The notes under the pieces are model-generated. The model worked only from the letters and a program-made list of their open reading frames with translations, made no database searches and had not been told where the DNA came from. The position numbers were made by a program, and so were the translations under genes. From the NCBI RefSeq assembly GCF_003014715.1, contig NZ_PYAV01000001.1:225477-289476 (forward strand): a stretch of 64,000 nucleotides of DNA, given 5' to 3'. Below, in pieces: positions 43,715 through 53,289 of this stretch (the first letter of the stretch is position 1; every line of letters begins with the position of its first letter). The stretch is from Salsuginibacillus halophilus. Its GTDB lineage: Bacteria > Bacillota > Bacilli > Bacillales > Marinococcaceae.

Positions 43715-43861
43715 GGAAATATTTCCCGGGAAAGCGCAAAATTATACAACTATCACCATCTTAAGACAATTTACACGGTAAAAATAGGTTGGTATCTTAG
43801 TACAACCTGCGGCTCGTTTACATAAGGTGATAGTAACCCTTGATGGAAAGGAGTTGTCCCG

Positions 43862-44116
43862 ATGCGGCCACGACGTCCTCAAATGATGCCGCCTGTTGTT
43901 CATCCAACGAAGCAGCAAACAAAGCACCATTGTTGTGAATATATTGTACCGGAAGTTCATCCTACCCATACAACGAACGTAAACCACCACTTATATAAGC
44001 ATTATCATAGCCACCCTCACACGTCATCAACTGTGAATAAAGTGTATCATCAGCATTTTGAATGCGGCCCGCAAAACCAGAATCCCGGTCGGCCCCAGCG
44101 CCCACCTTGGTTTTAA
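43862..44116 (+). CDS. cotD: CotD-family inner spore coat protein
   Basis: An 84-residue His/Pro/Thr-rich protein with HHCCEYIVPEVHPTHTTNVN and the HHLYKHYHSHPHT stretch, characteristic of CotD in bacilli. GAAAGGAG precedes the ATG. Same place as in B. subtilis, between mrfB and ypsA. Expected to be made in the mother cell under sigma-K; no clear sigma-K box is claimed. Confidence 0.88.
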   Translation: MRPRRPQMMPPVVHPTKQQTKHHCCEYIVPEVHPTHTTNVNHHLYKHYHSHPHTSSTVNKVYHQHFECGPQNQNPGRPQRPPWF

Positions 44117-44167
44117 GCTGTGTGGTTCAACCGTTAGCATGAAATAAATAGATTCATCATAAACTAT

Positions 44168-44256
44168 GGCTGACTTCGCATCTCGGTAGACGCTGGCACA
44201 CGGGACCCAATTATGGCGGTCGCAGCGCTCTTGATGGTTGTCAGCCTTATTTTTCG
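44168..44256 (+). ncRNA. Possible structured RNA between cotD and ypsA
   Basis: In the 280-base gap, nested stems can form: GGCTGAC (44168) with GTCAGCC (44240-44246), CGCTG (44191) with CAGCG (44223), and GACC with GGTC inside, followed by TTATTTTTC. This could be a stand-alone small RNA, a leader of ypsA, or an elaborate terminator of cotD. I match it to no known RNA family. Confidence 0.4.
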
Positions 44257-44396
44257 TTTAGTCTTTTCTTGAAATATCTATGCGTAAGATTGTATGGTAT
44301 ATGAATTTAGAACCTCAATTGACGGCAGTTTAAGCTGTTTTCCGGAGCAAGAAGTGATATGGTATACTATACATAGACAATGATGGAGGCTAAAAG

Positions 44397-44969
44397 ATGA
44401 AAGTTCTAGCCGTCACCGGATACAAGCCAAAAGAACTCGGTATTTTTTCAGAAGACGATGAACGTATTCATGTTTTAAAATACGCATTACGAAAGCGGCT
44501 GCTTGCGTTTATCCAAGAAGGTGGCCAGTGGCTGCTGACAAGTGGTCAACCGGGGGTGGAGCAGTGGGCGCTTGAAACCGCGTTGTACTTGAAAGAAGAA
44601 GATCAAAGCGTCAAGCTTGCTTTAACCCCGCCATTTGCGAATCAGGAAAGCATATGGCCGGAAGAAGCCCAGCTCCGGTATAATCAACTGACTGCGGCCG
44701 TTGATTTTTATCAACCGTTGTATCAATCCGGTTATGAAGGTCCGTTTCAACTACGGGCAAAAAATGATTGGATCATTGCCAAAAGCGATGCATTGCTCAT
44801 TTTATATGACGAAGATTATCCGGGCACACCGAAATATTATCTTGAAGCCGCTGAAAAAAAAGCGGCTGAAGCTCATTATCCGATTTATACGGTCACACCA
44901 CTTGATATTCAGGAAATTGCAGATGAGCTTGCAGAAAATCAAAAAGATGAAGCGATAAGAGATCAATAA
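44397..44969 (+). CDS. ypsA: YpsA family protein (DUF1273, SLOG fold)
   Basis: A 190-residue YpsA protein of the SLOG Rossmann superfamily. [17 protein letters not shown] and [16 protein letters not shown] are typical; [16 protein letters not shown] is in the C-terminal half. In B. subtilis and S. aureus YpsA affects cell division, and it is encoded next to gpsB as here. Ligand unproven, likely a nucleotide derivative. TGGAGG precedes the ATG. Confidence 0.92.
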   Translation: MKVLAVTGYKPKELGIFSEDDERIHVLKYALRKRLLAFIQEGGQWLLTSGQPGVEQWALETALYLKEEDQSVKLALTPPFANQESIWPEEAQLRYNQLTAAVDFYQPLYQSGYEGPFQLRAKNDWIIAKSDALLILYDEDYPGTPKYYLEAAEKKAAEAHYPIYTVTPLDIQEIADELAENQKDEAIRDQ

Positions 44970-45004
44970 AAAAGGTAAAAACATTGATACAGGAGGTTGT
45001 CATC

Positions 45005-45352
45005 GTGAAGGGTTCAACACATTTAACCGCTAAGGAAATTTTTAATAAAGAGTTTAAGTCCAGCATGAAAGGCTACAATAAAGACGAAGTAGATAAATTT
45101 TTAGATACCGTTATTCAAGATTATGAAGCTTTTCAAGACCGGGTAGAAGAACTCGAACAAGAAGTTGAAAGGTTAAAAAAGAAAGCGCCGCAACCTGTGA
45201 GTCGCGCGCAATCTACGAATGAAGAGCCCAATGAGCAGCCTGCAGCCCGGGTTGCAGGTGGGAATACCAACTATGATATCTTGAAAAGGCTGTCAAATTT
45301 GGAAAAAGAAGTATTTGGACGAAAGCTTCATGATCAAGACCCAGAAGATTAA
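45005..45352 (+). CDS. gpsB: Cell division protein GpsB
   Basis: A 115-residue DivIVA-like protein: N-terminal membrane-binding/DivIVA domain ([20 protein letters not shown]), central coiled coil, variable Pro/Gln/Asn-rich linker and the conserved C-terminal helix [15 protein letters not shown]. GpsB shuttles PBP1 between septum and side wall. GTG at 45005 with AGGAGG eight bases upstream. Operonic with ypsA. Confidence 0.93.
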   Translation: MKGSTHLTAKEIFNKEFKSSMKGYNKDEVDKFLDTVIQDYEAFQDRVEELEQEVERLKKKAPQPVSRAQSTNEEPNEQPAARVAGGNTNYDILKRLSNLEKEVFGRKLHDQDPED

Positions 45353-45366
45353 GCAGGTGGGTTAAT

Positions 45367-45768
45367 GTGATACGTGTTTATATCGACGGAGCCAGTGCTG
45401 GTGATCCAGGACCGAGCGGAGCGGGAATATACTATATCAATGAACGTGGTGAAACTGTTCGGCAGGCGTTTAAGCTTACAGACATGTCCAACCATGAAGC
45501 TGAATTTTATGCACTTTTGTATGCTTTAAAAGTATTGCGCAAAGACGGAAATAGAGCTGCTGCATTTTATACGGATTCCCAATTGGTAGATGATGCAGTT
45601 AATGATGGGAAAGTTAAGAATCGTGCATATCAACCTGTTTTAGAAAGCATTTTAAAAGCAAGTGCAGATTTTGATTTATTTTTTGTCAACTGGGTTCCGT
45701 CGTCAAAGAACCGTGAAGCTGACCAGCTTGCCCGAAAGGCAATTCACGAGGGTGAATCTCCCCCTTGA
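45367..45768 (+). CDS. RNase H-like (type I) protein, YpeP type
   Basis: A 133-residue RNase H fold with catalytic acids visible: YIDGA (D), NHEAEF (E), YTDSQ (D) and READQLA (D). The small size lacks the hybrid-binding domain and the basic protrusion; it resembles YpeP of B. subtilis, for which RNase H activity is doubtful or weak. GTG start after GCAGGTGG, 14 bases after gpsB. The rnpB promoter overlaps its last codons. Confidence 0.85.
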   Translation: MIRVYIDGASAGDPGPSGAGIYYINERGETVRQAFKLTDMSNHEAEFYALLYALKVLRKDGNRAAAFYTDSQLVDDAVNDGKVKNRAYQPVLESILKASADFDLFFVNWVPSSKNREADQLARKAIHEGESPP

Positions 45769-45793
45769 AAACATGAAACATTTATTATATAAT
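45765..45793 (+). promoter_or_regulatory. Strong sigma-A promoter of rnpB
   Basis: TTGAAA and TATAAT are separated by exactly 17 bases. The -35 overlaps the stop codon of the RNase H-like gene. Confidence 0.85.
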
Positions 45794-45819
45794 GAAGGTT
45801 GCACTTAAAACAGCTGATG

Positions 45820-46225
45820 TGTGTTCAAGCAATCGCTGTTCACAATACGTGTTCAGAGGAAAGTCCATGCTCGCACGATCTGAGATGATCGTAGTGTTCG
45901 TGCCTGACGAAATCATAAGTCAGGGCCGGTTGGCATTCAGCTGACCGGACGGCAGAGAAAAGCTCTACGTAAGCTTGATGCTTATAGGAGCTGATGATCT
46001 TGAAAGTGCCACAGTGACGGAGCCTGTTCGGAAACGGACAGGGTGGAACGCGGTAAACCCCTCGAGCGAGAAACCCAAAAATATGGTAGGGGCGCCTTTC
46101 CGAAGGAATTCAACGGAGGAAAGGGCAGTTGATATGCTCAACTGCAGATAGATGATTGCTTCCGGCGTGCGAGGTGAATAACCGTTTAAGCACAAAGGAA
46201 CAGAACATGGCTTATCGAACACACT
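45820..46225 (+). ncRNA. rnpB: RNase P RNA, Bacillus (B) type
   Basis: The catalytic RNA of RNase P, which trims tRNA 5' ends. Clear conserved blocks: GAGGAAAGTCCATGCTCGCA near the 5' end, AGTGCCACAGTGACG, GGTGGAACGCGGTAAACCCC, GAGCGAGAAACCCAAA, and the 3' AGATAGATGATTGC and ACATGGCTTATCGAAC. GTGTTC at 45821 pairs with GAACAC near 46220 to form P1, fixing the ends to within a few bases. Position between gpsB and ypsC is as in B. subtilis. Confidence 0.96.
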
Positions 46226-46239
46226 CGGCTTCTAACGGA

Positions 46240-46264
46240 AGACCCCTGGCTCAGGGGTTTTTTT
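46240..46264 (+). terminator. Rho-independent terminator of rnpB
   Basis: ACCCCTG / CAGGGGT with a three-base loop, then seven T. Confidence 0.88.
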
Positions 46265-46312
46265 CATATCAAAGCACGTTTCTCACCTGTACTTATAAAG
46301 GAGCTGCCATTC

Positions 46313-47455
46313 ATGCAAACTTATTCTATTGTCATATCTACACAGATGGGTCTTGAAGGACTTGTCGGTAAAGAAGTACGTGCGCTTGGTTATCATGACG
46401 CTGTTGTCGAAAATGGACAAGTTAGACTAGAAGCAACGATCGATGCAATTCCCAGGTTAAACTTATGGCTTAGAACCGGCGACCGCGTAAAAATTGTCAT
46501 TGACGAATTTCGTGCTGTTACTTTTGATGAATTATTTGAAGGCACAAAGGCGCTTCCATGGGAAAACTATTTACCTGCCAACGCTGAGTTTCCCGTGGTT
46601 GGGCGTACTGCGAAATCGCAACTCTACAGCGTACCTGATTGTCAGTCCATTGTTAAAAAAGCTGTCGTTGACCGAATGGCTTCAACTTATCAGACTTCTT
46701 GGTTTCAAGAAGATGGTCCAATGTTTCGAATTGAAGTCGCCATTCATAAAGATGACGTCACGCTTACACTAGACACTTCAGGGAACTCCCTGCATAAACG
46801 AGGTTACCGCGAACGGCACAGTGAAGCTCCTTTAAAAGAAACACTTGCTGCAGCTTTAATTCAGCTGACGAACTGGCATCCGGATCGTCCATTTGTTGAC
46901 CCGTTTACAGGTTCAGGAACGCTCCCAATTGAAGCGGCGCTCATTGGTCAAAATATTGCACCAGGTTCGTTTCGCAGCTTTGCTTCAGAAGCGTGGGACT
47001 GGATCGATAACCAGCTTTACAATCAAGCTCGTGAAGAAGCGGAAGACGCAGCGGATTACGACCGTAAACTTTCTATTCTTGGTACAGATATTGATCACCA
47101 AATGGTTGAGCTTGCAACGTATAATGCTGAAGAAATCGGGCTGCAGGATGTTGTCTCATTTAAACAAATGCAGGCATCAGACTTTCAACCAAAATCTGAA
47201 GGTGGTGTGATTGTTGGAAATCCGCCATACGGTGAACGGCTTAGTGAAACAAAAGCTGTAGAAACGTTGTATCGAGAATTGGGCGCGTGCTACCGTGAAC
47301 TCGAAACATGGTCTGTGTACATCCTCACGTCTCACCCACGCTTTGAAGATTTATACGGTAAAGAAGCAACAAAACGCCGCAAGTTGTATAACGGGCGGAT
47401 GGAGACGCATTACTATCAGTTTTGGGGAAAGAAACCTTCTAAAATAAAAGAATAA
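46313..47455 (+). CDS. ypsC: THUMP-domain 23S rRNA methyltransferase (YpsC/RlmL type)
   Basis: A 380-residue RNA methyltransferase with an N-terminal ferredoxin-like/THUMP part (about 1-160) and a class I SAM-dependent domain. DPFTGSGTLPIEAALIG is the SAM motif and NPPYGERL the N2-guanine catalytic motif. This fits B. subtilis YpsC, proposed to modify 23S rRNA like RlmL/RlmK. AAAGGAG precedes the ATG; own unit after rnpB. Confidence 0.92.
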   Translation: MQTYSIVISTQMGLEGLVGKEVRALGYHDAVVENGQVRLEATIDAIPRLNLWLRTGDRVKIVIDEFRAVTFDELFEGTKALPWENYLPANAEFPVVGRTAKSQLYSVPDCQSIVKKAVVDRMASTYQTSWFQEDGPMFRIEVAIHKDDVTLTLDTSGNSLHKRGYRERHSEAPLKETLAAALIQLTNWHPDRPFVDPFTGSGTLPIEAALIGQNIAPGSFRSFASEAWDWIDNQLYNQAREEAEDAADYDRKLSILGTDIDHQMVELATYNAEEIGLQDVVSFKQMQASDFQPKSEGGVIVGNPPYGERLSETKAVETLYRELGACYRELETWSVYILTSHPRFEDLYGKEATKRRKLYNGRMETHYYQFWGKKPSKIKE

Positions 47456-47506
47456 CAGCCTTTTTATACTCATAAACTAAAGTGAGTACAAAAAGAGGTG
47501 ATGCTT

Positions 47507-47692
47507 ATGACTTCGATTGAACCTTTACAAGCAATGCTGCTATCGATCCAGTCTGCAGAAAAGCGTGTGAAGTCGGAGTTAACCGGCGAAGAGCGCGAAG
47601 CTGTTCTCGCTTCTGTAAACAAAGCCCGTGGTGATGTAAAGCGGGCAGTTGCATTCAAATTGACAAACGGCCGGGCGCCGTTTCAACCTTAA
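47507..47692 (+). CDS. Small hypothetical protein (61 aa)
   Basis: A charged, helical 61-residue protein (IEPLQAMLLSIQSAEKRV, EEREAVLASVNKAR). ATG at 47507 with AAGAGG eight bases upstream; no family recognised. It is followed by a shared terminator. Codon use and ribosome site support it being real. Confidence 0.55.
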   Translation: MTSIEPLQAMLLSIQSAEKRVKSELTGEEREAVLASVNKARGDVKRAVAFKLTNGRAPFQP

Positions 47693-47694
47693 AA

Positions 47695-47730
47695 TGAACC
47701 TCCGTTTCAAGCGAAGCGGAGGTTCATTTA
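47695..47730. terminator. Bidirectional terminator
   Basis: TGAACCTCCG / CGGAGGTTCA stem, between the convergent small ORF and the HesB/YneR gene. Confidence 0.75.
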
Positions 47731-48042
47731 TTAAGATGGATGGTCCAAATGATGAAAACTGCCGCTTTTAAACTGTACATAATCCATATCCGAATCATAA
47801 TCGACCGTTAAGTTCTCCATATACCACTGATCGTTTTCGTGTACGACAAACACGGCTCCAGCTTTCTCAATAACCCAGGATGTCTCAGGCAACTGTTCAC
47901 GCCCTTCTTTTTGAACGCCGAGGGAAAATCCGCCTGAGCCAACCCCGCCGACTCTGACAAATAAACGGATTACTTCATTGTTTGCCGGCTGCATTTCACG
48001 TTGATAATGGGCTGCTGCCTCTTCAGTTATTTGAACTGTCAT
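47731..48042 (-). CDS. yneR: HesB/YneR family protein lacking cysteines
   Basis: A 103-residue member of the HesB/YneR family (MTVQITEEAAAHYQREM; LFVRVGGVGSGGFSLGV). It has no cysteine at all, so it cannot bind an iron-sulfur cluster in the IscA way; GGVGSGG stands where IscA has GGCSG. B. subtilis YneR is a similar Cys-poor protein. ATG at 48042 with GGAGGGG upstream. Compare the Sec-containing relative at 32 kb. Confidence 0.78.
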   Translation of the reverse strand: MTVQITEEAAAHYQREMQPANNEVIRLFVRVGGVGSGGFSLGVQKEGREQLPETSWVIEKAGAVFVVHENDQWYMENLTVDYDSDMDYVQFKSGSFHHLDHPS

Positions 48043-48150
48043 AAAACCCCTCCTTTTTCTACACTTTAGGTTTATCTTAACATTCATTGGCGAACACTTT
48101 ATAATAAAATGAGGCTTAACTCAATTTATGATGTAAACGAAAGGGTGGAT

Positions 48151-49668
48151 ATGATGGCGGATAACCTAAAGCAGGCAGAGACAGAGTTGACGCTTGTAAT
48201 GAATCAGATGAGCGCTTATCAGCAGGCTATTGGCTTAATGAACTGGGATTTACGCACAGGCGCACCGAAAAAAGGGGTCAACCAGCGTTCAGAAGCGTTA
48301 GGTACTCTTTCAACAGAAGTGTATAAAATTTCGACTTCAACTCACTTGAAAGAACTGCTCGATATCATCTTAACAGAAGAAGGAAAGCGGCAAGTGAGCG
48401 AAATTACATACCGCTCAGCTGAAGAGCTTAAAAAAGAATACGATAAAAATACAAAAATTCCTGAAGAGGAATTTAAGGCCTACCAAATTTTAACCACAAA
48501 AGCTGAATCTGCTTGGGAAGAAGCGAAATCCAATGCAGACTTTCAGGAGTTTCAGCCTTATTTGGAAGAAATCGTTGCTTACAAGCGTAAATTTGTGGAA
48601 TACATCGGCTATGAAGGACACCCGTATAATGCCATGCTCGATGATTTCGAGCCCGGTATGACAGTAGATACACTTGATCAAGTTTTCACGGAATTGCGTG
48701 AAGGGCTAATGCCGCTTGTTGAAGGTGTGAAGCAGGCAAAGCAGCCGAAAACAGGATTTTTATTTAAACACTTCCCGAAAGAACAACAAGCAGCCTTCAG
48801 TCGTGAAGTTCTGCAATCTATGCAGTATGATTTTGAAGCGGGCCGCCTTGATGAAACGGTTCATCCATTTGCGATTGGATTGCACCCAAACGACGTCCGG
48901 GTCACAACAAAATACGATGAATCTGATTTTCGTACCGCTGTATTTGGTACAATCCATGAAGGTGGACACGCTTTATATGAGCAAAATATCTCCGAATCCC
49001 TTGTCGGCACCGTGATGTCTGATGGCGCTTCAATGGGCATACATGAATCGCAGTCGCTTTTCTTTGAAAACTTTGTCGGGCGAAGTTATGCGTTTTGGGA
49101 ACATCACTATGATCGCTTAAAATCATTTGCTGACGGTCAATTTGATAATGTGTCTCTTGATGAATTTTACAGGGCTGTCAACGAGGCAAAGCCTTCCCTC
49201 ATACGGATTGAAGCTGATGAAATGACGTACGCCCTTCATATTATCGTCCGCTATGAGATTGAAAAAGCTTTAATTAGCGGAGAAATTGAAGTTAAAGACC
49301 TACCTGGTCTATGGAATGAAAAAATGCAGGAGTACTTGGGCGTTGAAGTTCCGCATGACGGTGTTGGTGTTTTACAAGATGTTCACTGGTCTTTTGGGGC
49401 ATTTGGTTACTTCCCGTCCTATGCACTCGGCTATATTTACGCAGCGCAGTTCAAAGAAGCGCTTGATCAAGATATTCCTAACTTTGATGAGCTTCTCCGT
49501 GATGGCAGAATCACACCGATTAAAGAGTGGATGAGCGGCGGCATCCACCAGCACGGCGCATTAAAAAAACCGGGTGAACTACTTCAAGACATTACCGGTG
49601 AAGGTACAAATCCTCAGCCATTGCTCCGGCATTTGTCAAGTAAGTACCGCAGCCTGTACAATTTCTAA
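48151..49668 (+). CDS. ypwA: Metallocarboxypeptidase, M32 family (YpwA type)
   Basis: A 505-residue zinc carboxypeptidase of the Taq-type M32 family. HEGGH in FGTIHEGGHALYEQ is the metal motif, and HESQSLFFEN and IRIEADEMTYALHIIVRYEIE complete the site. All-helical, cytoplasmic, typical length (B. subtilis YpwA about 501). ATG at 48151 after AAAGGGTGG; ten extra residues upstream in frame lack a ribosome site. Confidence 0.93.
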   Translation: MMADNLKQAETELTLVMNQMSAYQQAIGLMNWDLRTGAPKKGVNQRSEALGTLSTEVYKISTSTHLKELLDIILTEEGKRQVSEITYRSAEELKKEYDKNTKIPEEEFKAYQILTTKAESAWEEAKSNADFQEFQPYLEEIVAYKRKFVEYIGYEGHPYNAMLDDFEPGMTVDTLDQVFTELREGLMPLVEGVKQAKQPKTGFLFKHFPKEQQAAFSREVLQSMQYDFEAGRLDETVHPFAIGLHPNDVRVTTKYDESDFRTAVFGTIHEGGHALYEQNISESLVGTVMSDGASMGIHESQSLFFENFVGRSYAFWEHHYDRLKSFADGQFDNVSLDEFYRAVNEAKPSLIRIEADEMTYALHIIVRYEIEKALISGEIEVKDLPGLWNEKMQEYLGVEVPHDGVGVLQDVHWSFGAFGYFPSYALGYIYAAQFKEALDQDIPNFDELLRDGRITPIKEWMSGGIHQHGALKKPGELLQDITGEGTNPQPLLRHLSSKYRSLYNF

Positions 49669-49750
49669 ATGAAAGCGCATTAATACCTGCTGACGAAACA
49701 GCAGGTAAAACGAAAACAAACTATGAAACTTCTTTGAGGAGGAATATGAA

Positions 49751-50932
49751 ATGAGAGATGTTGTAATTGCGAGTGCAGCTCGTACACCCATTGGTAATTT
49801 TGGAGGCGCCTTAGCTAGTGTGTCTGCAGTAGACCTTGGCGTAACTGCAGCTGAGGCTGCGATTTCACGCGCAGGCATTGAGAAAAACCAAATTGATGAA
49901 GTTTTGATCGGTAATGTGTTGTCCGCCGGCCTCGGTCAAAATGTTGCCCGTCAGGTAGCTGTCTATGCAGGTCTTCCGGAGGAAACCCCGGCGATGACCG
50001 TCAACAAACTTTGTGGTTCAGGCTTACGTACAGTTAGTATGGCCGCGCAGTTTGTCGGTCTTGGTGACGCTGAAGTTGTGCTCGCTGGTGGAACTGAAAG
50101 TATGAGCAATGCACCATATGTCCTGCCAAACGCCCGTTTCGGTGAACGTATGGGTGACGGTAAAATGGTCGATACAATGCTTAGTGACGGATTGATGGAT
50201 AAGTTTAACAATATTCATATGGGTGTAACTGCAGAAAATATCGCCTCTCAGTGGGGCTTCTCCCGCGAAGCGCAGGATCAATTTGCGACGCAGAGCCAAA
50301 ACCGGGCGGAAACTGCGCAAAAGGCTGGCCGCTTTGCTGAAGAAATTGTTCCTGTTGAAATTCCGCAGCGGAAAAAAGATCCTATTCAAGTTACTGAAGA
50401 TGAATTTCCAAAGCACGGTATGACAGAAGAAAAACTTGCCGGTTTAAAACCAGCATTCCAAAAAGAAGGAACTGTCACCGCCGGTAATGCTTCCGGTATC
50501 AATGATGGTGCGAGCATGCTTGTCGTCATGAGCCGTGAGAAGGCAGAAGAACTTGGTGTTGAGCCGCTTGCGGTGATTCGGGGGTACGGTAACGCAGCGC
50601 TTGATCCAAAAATTATGGGCTACGGGCCGGTGCCTGCGACAAAACAAGCCTTAGAGCGAAGCGGGCTCGGTATTGAAGACCTTGATTTAATCGAAGCTAA
50701 CGAAGCTTTTGCGGCACAATCGCTTGCAGTCGTGCAGGATTTAGCGCTTGACCCTGCAAAAGTCAATGTTAACGGCGGAGCAATCGCACTTGGTCATCCG
50801 ATCGGTGCTTCGGGTGCCCGCGTGTTAACAACACTACTCTATGAAATGAAGCATCGCGAGGTTAAACGGGGCTTAGCGACACTTTGTATCGGCGGTGGCC
50901 AAGGTACAGCTTTAATTGCAGAGCGGGAATAA
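49751..50932 (+). CDS. Acetyl-CoA C-acetyltransferase (thiolase)
   Basis: A 393-residue thiolase joining or splitting acetoacetyl-CoA. Nucleophile Cys in [11 protein letters not shown] (about residue 88), [17 protein letters not shown] (His) and the second Cys in [18 protein letters not shown] precedes the ATG. It lies directly before the sigma-54 activator and the CoA-transferase operon, so it most likely completes acetoacetate breakdown to acetyl-CoA, though it could also feed PHB synthesis. A weak cre-like sequence with one mismatch is near 49669. Confidence 0.93.
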   Translation: MRDVVIASAARTPIGNFGGALASVSAVDLGVTAAEAAISRAGIEKNQIDEVLIGNVLSAGLGQNVARQVAVYAGLPEETPAMTVNKLCGSGLRTVSMAAQFVGLGDAEVVLAGGTESMSNAPYVLPNARFGERMGDGKMVDTMLSDGLMDKFNNIHMGVTAENIASQWGFSREAQDQFATQSQNRAETAQKAGRFAEEIVPVEIPQRKKDPIQVTEDEFPKHGMTEEKLAGLKPAFQKEGTVTAGNASGINDGASMLVVMSREKAEELGVEPLAVIRGYGNAALDPKIMGYGPVPATKQALERSGLGIEDLDLIEANEAFAAQSLAVVQDLALDPAKVNVNGGAIALGHPIGASGARVLTTLLYEMKHREVKRGLATLCIGGGQGTALIAERE

Positions 50933-50937
50933 ACATC

Positions 50938-50976
50938 ACGAAAAACTCCTTGATCTATTCAAGGGGTTTTTTCGTG
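50938..50976 (+). terminator. Rho-independent terminator of thiolase gene
   Basis: ACTCCTTG / CAAGGGGT stem extended by A/T pairs, followed by six T. Confidence 0.85.
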
Positions 50977-51013
50977 CTATACTAAGATAAAATGATGAAT
51001 CGTGAGGGAACAT

Positions 51014-53041
51014 ATGATGGGTGATATTTTAAATATGGTTAACCAAAATCAGCTGCTGATTCAAGCTGAAGCAACCCTTCAAGAAGCTGCTCAACAGTTT
51101 TACAATACTGCTGAAACTGAAGCGCCCGTTGTAACAAAAGATGGTACGCTGCACGGGGTACTAACAAAAGAACACATATTTCAAGCCATGATGGAAGGGA
51201 GAACCCCCGAATCTATGGTAAGTGATCTTCCACTCCCGCAGCCGCATAGCATTTCAGTAGAACGAACGATAAATGATGTGATTGAAGACACGAATTTTTA
51301 TTATCACACGACAAAAGAAGATGGGACATATTTAGGAACAGTTTCATTATACGACTTGCTTAACTGCTATACTGCCGAAGATCAAAAGCTGCTCACGGCT
51401 TGGAAGCAGTGGGCCGATGTTTTAAATGAAGGCATTGTTATTACAAATGAATCCGGCGTACTGCTAGTTTGGAACGAAGCTGCTGCGCAAAGCGGTGTCA
51501 TTGAAGATGCATCTTGGACAGAAGCCGTAAGATCCGGCATCCAAGAAGGGTTTCGGCTGCCAGGAAGTTCTGTCGCGCTGCCGGCCTCAGCTGCGTTTCA
51601 ATTTGTAAAAGTTGTACCACTTGCATACAGCGACTGGCACGTACTTCTTTTTGAAAATCACGGGGCCCGTGCTGCTGATGATGCATCTCACAAGAAAAGC
51701 GAGTGGCTTGAAAGCATTGTTGAATCTCTTTACGACGGCGTAATCATGGTTGATAAAGGTGGATATGTGACAATGCTTAGTCAAGGCTATGCCGATTTTT
51801 TAGATGTAAAAGTAGAAAATGTTATCGGCCGGCACTGCACCGAAATCGTTGAAAACACACGGATGCATATCGTTGCTGAAACAGGTGAAGCAGAAATTGC
51901 TGATTTGCAGAAAATTAAAGGTGACTATATGATTGCTTCGCGTCTGCCTTTAATTGAAAACGGTCATGTTGTTGGTGCGATTGGTAAAGTACTTTATAAA
52001 AATGTAAATGGATTTCACGCCTTGTATAAACGTATTAACAAAATGGAGCAGGAGCTTAAACAGTACAGGGGAGAATGGGAAGAGCAGAACAAAGCTGCTT
52101 TTTGTTTTGAGCATATTCAAGGAAACAGCCGTCCGGTAAAGGAAGCGAAACATATCGCAAAAAAAGGTGCCGCGACAGACTCAAATGTCTTGCTACTTGG
52201 AGAAAGTGGTACAGGAAAAGAATTGTTTGCCCATGCCATTCACAATGAAAGTATGCGTACTTCAGGCACATTCGTCAAAGTGAACTGTGCCGCGATTCCT
52301 GCTGAATTACTAGAAGCTGAACTTTTCGGATATGAAGAAGGTGCATTTACCGGTGCGAAAAAAGGTGGAAAACAAGGAAAATTTGAAGCAGCAAATGGAG
52401 GAACAATTTTTCTTGATGAAATTGGGGAGCTTCCGCTTCATATGCAGGTGAAGTTTTTACGCGTTCTCCAAGAAAAAGAAGTTGAAAAAGTAGGTTCAAC
52501 GCGTACACGGAAAGTTGATGTCCGAATTATTGCGGCTACAAACCGCAATTTAGATGAAATGGTACGGCAGGGAGAGTTCCGGCTCGATTTATATTACCGG
52601 TTGAATGTAATTCCGGTACAAATTCCACCACTTCGTGAACGTGAAAATGACTTTGATGATTTAATTCCGTTATTAATCAATAAAATCACCGCCCAGATGG
52701 GAAAAGAAATTAGCGGTGTTACCCAGCATGCATTAGATGATTTAAAACAGTACCCGTGGCCCGGAAACATTCGTGAGTTAGAAAATGTACTTGAACGAGC
52801 AGTGAACATGGCGGAAAGTTATGAACATATTCATCCCCGCCACCTGCCGGCGAAGATTACAAATTACGAGCCGGATGTTGAGCCGTTAAAAGAGGTATTA
52901 ACGAAGGCAGAAAAGGATGCGGTGGCGCGAGCGCTCGCGAAAGCCCGCGGCAATAAAAGTCGAGCAGCTGAAATGCTCGGTATCAGTCGTACAGCTCTTT
53001 ATCAAAAATTACAAGGGCATAAAACAACCTCCAGTGATTAA
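51014..53041 (+). CDS. Sigma-54-dependent activator with CBS and PAS domains
   Basis: A 675-residue enhancer-binding protein. N-terminal tandem CBS (about 5-120), two PAS-like regions (about 130-200 and 230-340), AAA+ sigma-54 interaction domain with [11 protein letters not shown] (P-loop), [16 protein letters not shown] (GAFTGA loop) and FLDEIGELP (Walker B), and a Fis-type HTH at the end ([20 protein letters not shown]). It surely drives the -24/-12 promoter 180 bases downstream. The CBS pair suggests sensing of an adenosyl ligand. ATG at 51014 or 51017. Confidence 0.9.
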   Translation: MMGDILNMVNQNQLLIQAEATLQEAAQQFYNTAETEAPVVTKDGTLHGVLTKEHIFQAMMEGRTPESMVSDLPLPQPHSISVERTINDVIEDTNFYYHTTKEDGTYLGTVSLYDLLNCYTAEDQKLLTAWKQWADVLNEGIVITNESGVLLVWNEAAAQSGVIEDASWTEAVRSGIQEGFRLPGSSVALPASAAFQFVKVVPLAYSDWHVLLFENHGARAADDASHKKSEWLESIVESLYDGVIMVDKGGYVTMLSQGYADFLDVKVENVIGRHCTEIVENTRMHIVAETGEAEIADLQKIKGDYMIASRLPLIENGHVVGAIGKVLYKNVNGFHALYKRINKMEQELKQYRGEWEEQNKAAFCFEHIQGNSRPVKEAKHIAKKGAATDSNVLLLGESGTGKELFAHAIHNESMRTSGTFVKVNCAAIPAELLEAELFGYEEGAFTGAKKGGKQGKFEAANGGTIFLDEIGELPLHMQVKFLRVLQEKEVEKVGSTRTRKVDVRIIAATNRNLDEMVRQGEFRLDLYYRLNVIPVQIPPLRERENDFDDLIPLLINKITAQMGKEISGVTQHALDDLKQYPWPGNIRELENVLERAVNMAESYEHIHPRHLPAKITNYEPDVEPLKEVLTKAEKDAVARALAKARGNKSRAAEMLGISRTALYQKLQGHKTTSSD

Positions 53042-53058
53042 ACTGGAGGTTGTTCGTT
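53023..53058 (+). terminator. Terminator overlapping the activator stop codon
   Basis: A perfect 13-pair stem, AACAACCTCCAGT / ACTGGAGGTTGTT, encloses the TAA stop; followed by CGTTTTA. Confidence 0.7.
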
Positions 53059-53158
53059 TTAGTTAACACAACATGTTTCTAAAAAAATTAACTGTTATAC
53101 AAACTTTACAAAAGAGGAGATAAGCGGATGAATGTGTTATGAAAATTGAACACCTTTC

Positions 53159-53174
53159 AAGAAAACGATTACAT
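53159..53174. promoter_or_regulatory. Candidate cre site 1 (CcpA)
   Basis: AAGAAAACGATTACAT; its reverse complement ATGTAATCGTTTTC fits the cre consensus WTGNAANCGNWNNCW. It lies 62 bases upstream of the -24 element and is repeated exactly at 53250. Confidence 0.65.
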
Positions 53175-53220
53175 AATTAAGCTTAAATCCGCGTTTAAAC
53201 CGTATTTTCTTCTCAATTTA

Positions 53221-53236
53221 TTGGCATGGGAATTGC
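53221..53236 (+). promoter_or_regulatory. Sigma-54 (SigL) -24/-12 promoter
   Basis: TTGGCATGGGAATTGCAT: the invariant GG (53223-53224) and GC (53235-53236) are separated by ten bases, matching TGGCAC-N5-TTGC. It is 54 bases before the CoA-transferase start and follows a sigma-54 activator gene. Confidence 0.9.
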
Positions 53237-53249
53237 ATCTATAAACCAT

Positions 53250-53265
53250 AAGAAAACGATTACAT
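53250..53265. promoter_or_regulatory. Candidate cre site 2 (CcpA)
   Basis: The same 16 bases as at 53159, here just downstream of the sigma-54 start region, where CcpA binding could block transcription. Confidence 0.7.
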
Positions 53266-53289
53266 CAAAGAATGAAAGGATGACTATAC

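Noticed and set aside
53128..53142. Tiny frame MNVL behind GAGGAGA as a leader peptide
   Set aside because: It lies upstream of the sigma-54 promoter, so it is not in the operon's transcript; likely chance.
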